From: Candidatus Aminicenantota bacterium | GTDB taxonomy: Bacteria > Acidobacteriota > Aminicenantia > UBA2199 | Direction of reading: 5' to 3' | DNA: 6,481 bases | Assembly (NCBI GenBank): GCA_020355945.1 | Contig: CP070627.1 | Coordinates: 7,990,467-7,996,947, forward strand | Shown here: piece by piece, positions 5,995 through 6,481 of the stretch | How positions within the stretch are numbered: position 1 is the first letter of the stretch | Layout of the letters: the number at the start of each line of letters is the position of its first letter | Made by a program: the position numbers and the translations under genes | Notes under the pieces: generated by a model | Told to the model about the DNA's origin: nothing | Databases searched by the model: none | What the model saw: the letters and a program-made list of their open reading frames with translations, nothing else

Positions 5995-6120
5995 GATATA
6001 TCATTTTTCCCGCGTTATATACCATTTGTCGCCGCTTATATGTGATTTGTCCCTGCTTATACATCATTTGTACCCGGGACTATGTCATTTGTCCCCGCCG
6101 ATATATCATTTGTACCGGGA
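5995..6120. repeat. Six degenerate 21-bp tandem repeats in exact register
   Basis: Units start at 5995, 6016, 6037, 6058, 6079 and 6100. The approximate consensus is TATATATCATTTGTCCCCGC plus one base. The core (C/G)ATTTGT or a close variant appears at the same place in every unit, with no insertions or deletions. 21 bp is two turns of B-DNA, so a protein bound to each unit would lie on the same face. The reverse complement core is GGGGACAAATGA. There are no spacers, so it is not CRISPR. Function is unknown. Confidence 0.85.
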
Positions 6121-6121
6121 A

Positions 6122-6135
6122 ACAGGTGCCCCTGT
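6122..6135. repeat. Small inverted repeat beside the 21-bp array
   Basis: ACAGG (6122-6126) and CCTGT (6131-6135) form a 5-bp hairpin with a TGCC loop, just beyond the last 21-bp unit. The CAGGT core is also seen at 5163-5167 and 5957-5961, so the array is flanked on both sides by CAGGT-containing sequence. Confidence 0.5.
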
Positions 6136-6157
6136 ATTTCTACTAATAAATAACCTT

Positions 6158-6220
6158 CCCCTATTTCTTCCTATGTCTTCCTCCCTAATCCACACTAATC
6201 CAACGACTTAGAAATAGGGG
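6158..6220. repeat. Perfect 11-bp inverted repeat with 41-nt loop
   Basis: CCCCTATTTCT (6158-6168) is the exact reverse complement of AGAAATAGGGG (6210-6220). No T run follows, so it is not an ordinary terminator. Its loop holds CTAATCCA twice, 10 bp apart (6185-6192, 6195-6202). It could be an RNA hairpin or the ends of a very small element. Confidence 0.75.
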
Positions 6221-6481
6221 GCGGTGCGTGCAAATGTGCAAATACACGTGACTTTAATTGCACTTTTTACCCTCTGTTTTTTCATGTTTCAATACAGACT
6301 AAGTGAACTGAGAAAATAGAAGAAAATCCGAATTCAACTCAGGTATTGTCTGGCAACTCCAAGCCGATATTACTATAAATATGCTTCCACCCTTCGGGCT
6401 TATTCCCCCTTTCCACTTTGCCAACTCAGCTTTTCTACATTTAGACATTACCGATTTGATCGGAAAAATATTTTTACCACA
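6221..6481. other. AT-rich non-coding stretch to the window end
   Basis: Apart from the GTGCAAAT repeats, I see no supported gene here. A 49-codon minus-strand frame exists (6299-6448) but lacks a ribosome binding site and recognisable motifs. CCGAT/ATCGG (6451-6463) is a 5-bp palindrome followed by AAAAATATTTTT, too weak to call a terminator. The stretch may be the flank of a gene beyond the right edge. Confidence 0.5.
6228..6243. repeat. Tandem GTGCAAAT repeat
   Basis: GTGCAAAT occurs twice back to back (6228-6235, 6236-6243). An inverted partial copy, TTGCAC, follows at about 6258-6263. The layout is operator-like, but no promoter or gene start is evident next to it. Confidence 0.6.

Noticed and set aside
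5755..6045. 96-codon plus-strand frame
   Set aside because: It runs through the intron-like block on the opposite strand and into the 21-bp repeats, has no ribosome binding site, and shows no protein-like motifs.
5995..6120. CRISPR array
   Set aside because: The units are directly adjacent with no unique spacers and are too degenerate for CRISPR repeats.
6026..6211. 61-codon plus-strand frame with a heptapeptide-like repeat
   Set aside because: The repetition comes from the 21-bp DNA repeats, whose length is a multiple of three. There is no ribosome binding site, and the region reads like non-coding repeat DNA.
6299..6448. 49-codon minus-strand frame starting ATG at 6448
   Set aside because: No Shine-Dalgarno sequence, no promoter, and no recognisable family. 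Frames of this length are expected by chance.
6451..6475. Terminator at CCGAT/ATCGG followed by AAAAATATTTTT
   Set aside because: Only a 5-bp stem with a 3-nt loop, and the T run does not directly follow the stem on the plus strand.

Overview
The window holds the 3' end of a non-ribosomal peptide synthetase (NRPS) operon, a small cold-shock gene with its own promoter and terminator, and then about 840 bp without a convincing protein gene, containing a group II intron remnant and repeats. The source is a bacterium of moderately low GC. The consensus TTGACA-17-TATAAT promoter, the strong AAGGAGGT ribosome binding site and the U-rich intrinsic terminators would suit a Firmicutes-like organism. 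From memory, the NRPS linker and core wording also recalls synthetases from uncultured anaerobes such as Aminicenantes/Acidobacteriota bins. The host phylum is therefore left open.

NRPS region (1-5141, + strand). The first gene is open at the left edge and reads as adenylation (A) domain tail, carrier protein (PCP), condensation (C) domain. It overlaps the second gene by four bases (ATGA). The second gene encodes 1026 aa in the order A, PCP, C. The break between the proteins therefore lies in the C-A linker, inside what is normally one module, and the second protein also ends in a C-A linker. No thioesterase, reductase, epimerase, MbtH or transporter gene is visible. An intrinsic terminator follows 7 bases after the stop codon. 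The final C domain must act on a partner encoded elsewhere, act as an unusual terminal domain, or be what remains of a truncated assembly line.

Cold-shock region (5183-5660). A consensus sigma-A/sigma-70 type promoter drives a leader of about 115 nt and a 66-aa CspA-family protein. The leader contains a perfect 8-bp complement to the Shine-Dalgarno region, which could mask it in a structure-dependent way. A 13-bp inverted repeat with T-rich flanks on both sides ends the gene.

Downstream region (5641-6481). On the minus strand, positions 5668 to about 5950 look like the GC-rich 3' part of a group II intron: a domain V-like hairpin followed by a domain VI-like hairpin, with no maturase gene. 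Next come six degenerate 21-bp tandem units in exact register (5995-6120), then an 11-bp inverted repeat, small direct repeats and AT-rich sequence. This looks like a landing zone for mobile or repeat DNA rather than a gene.
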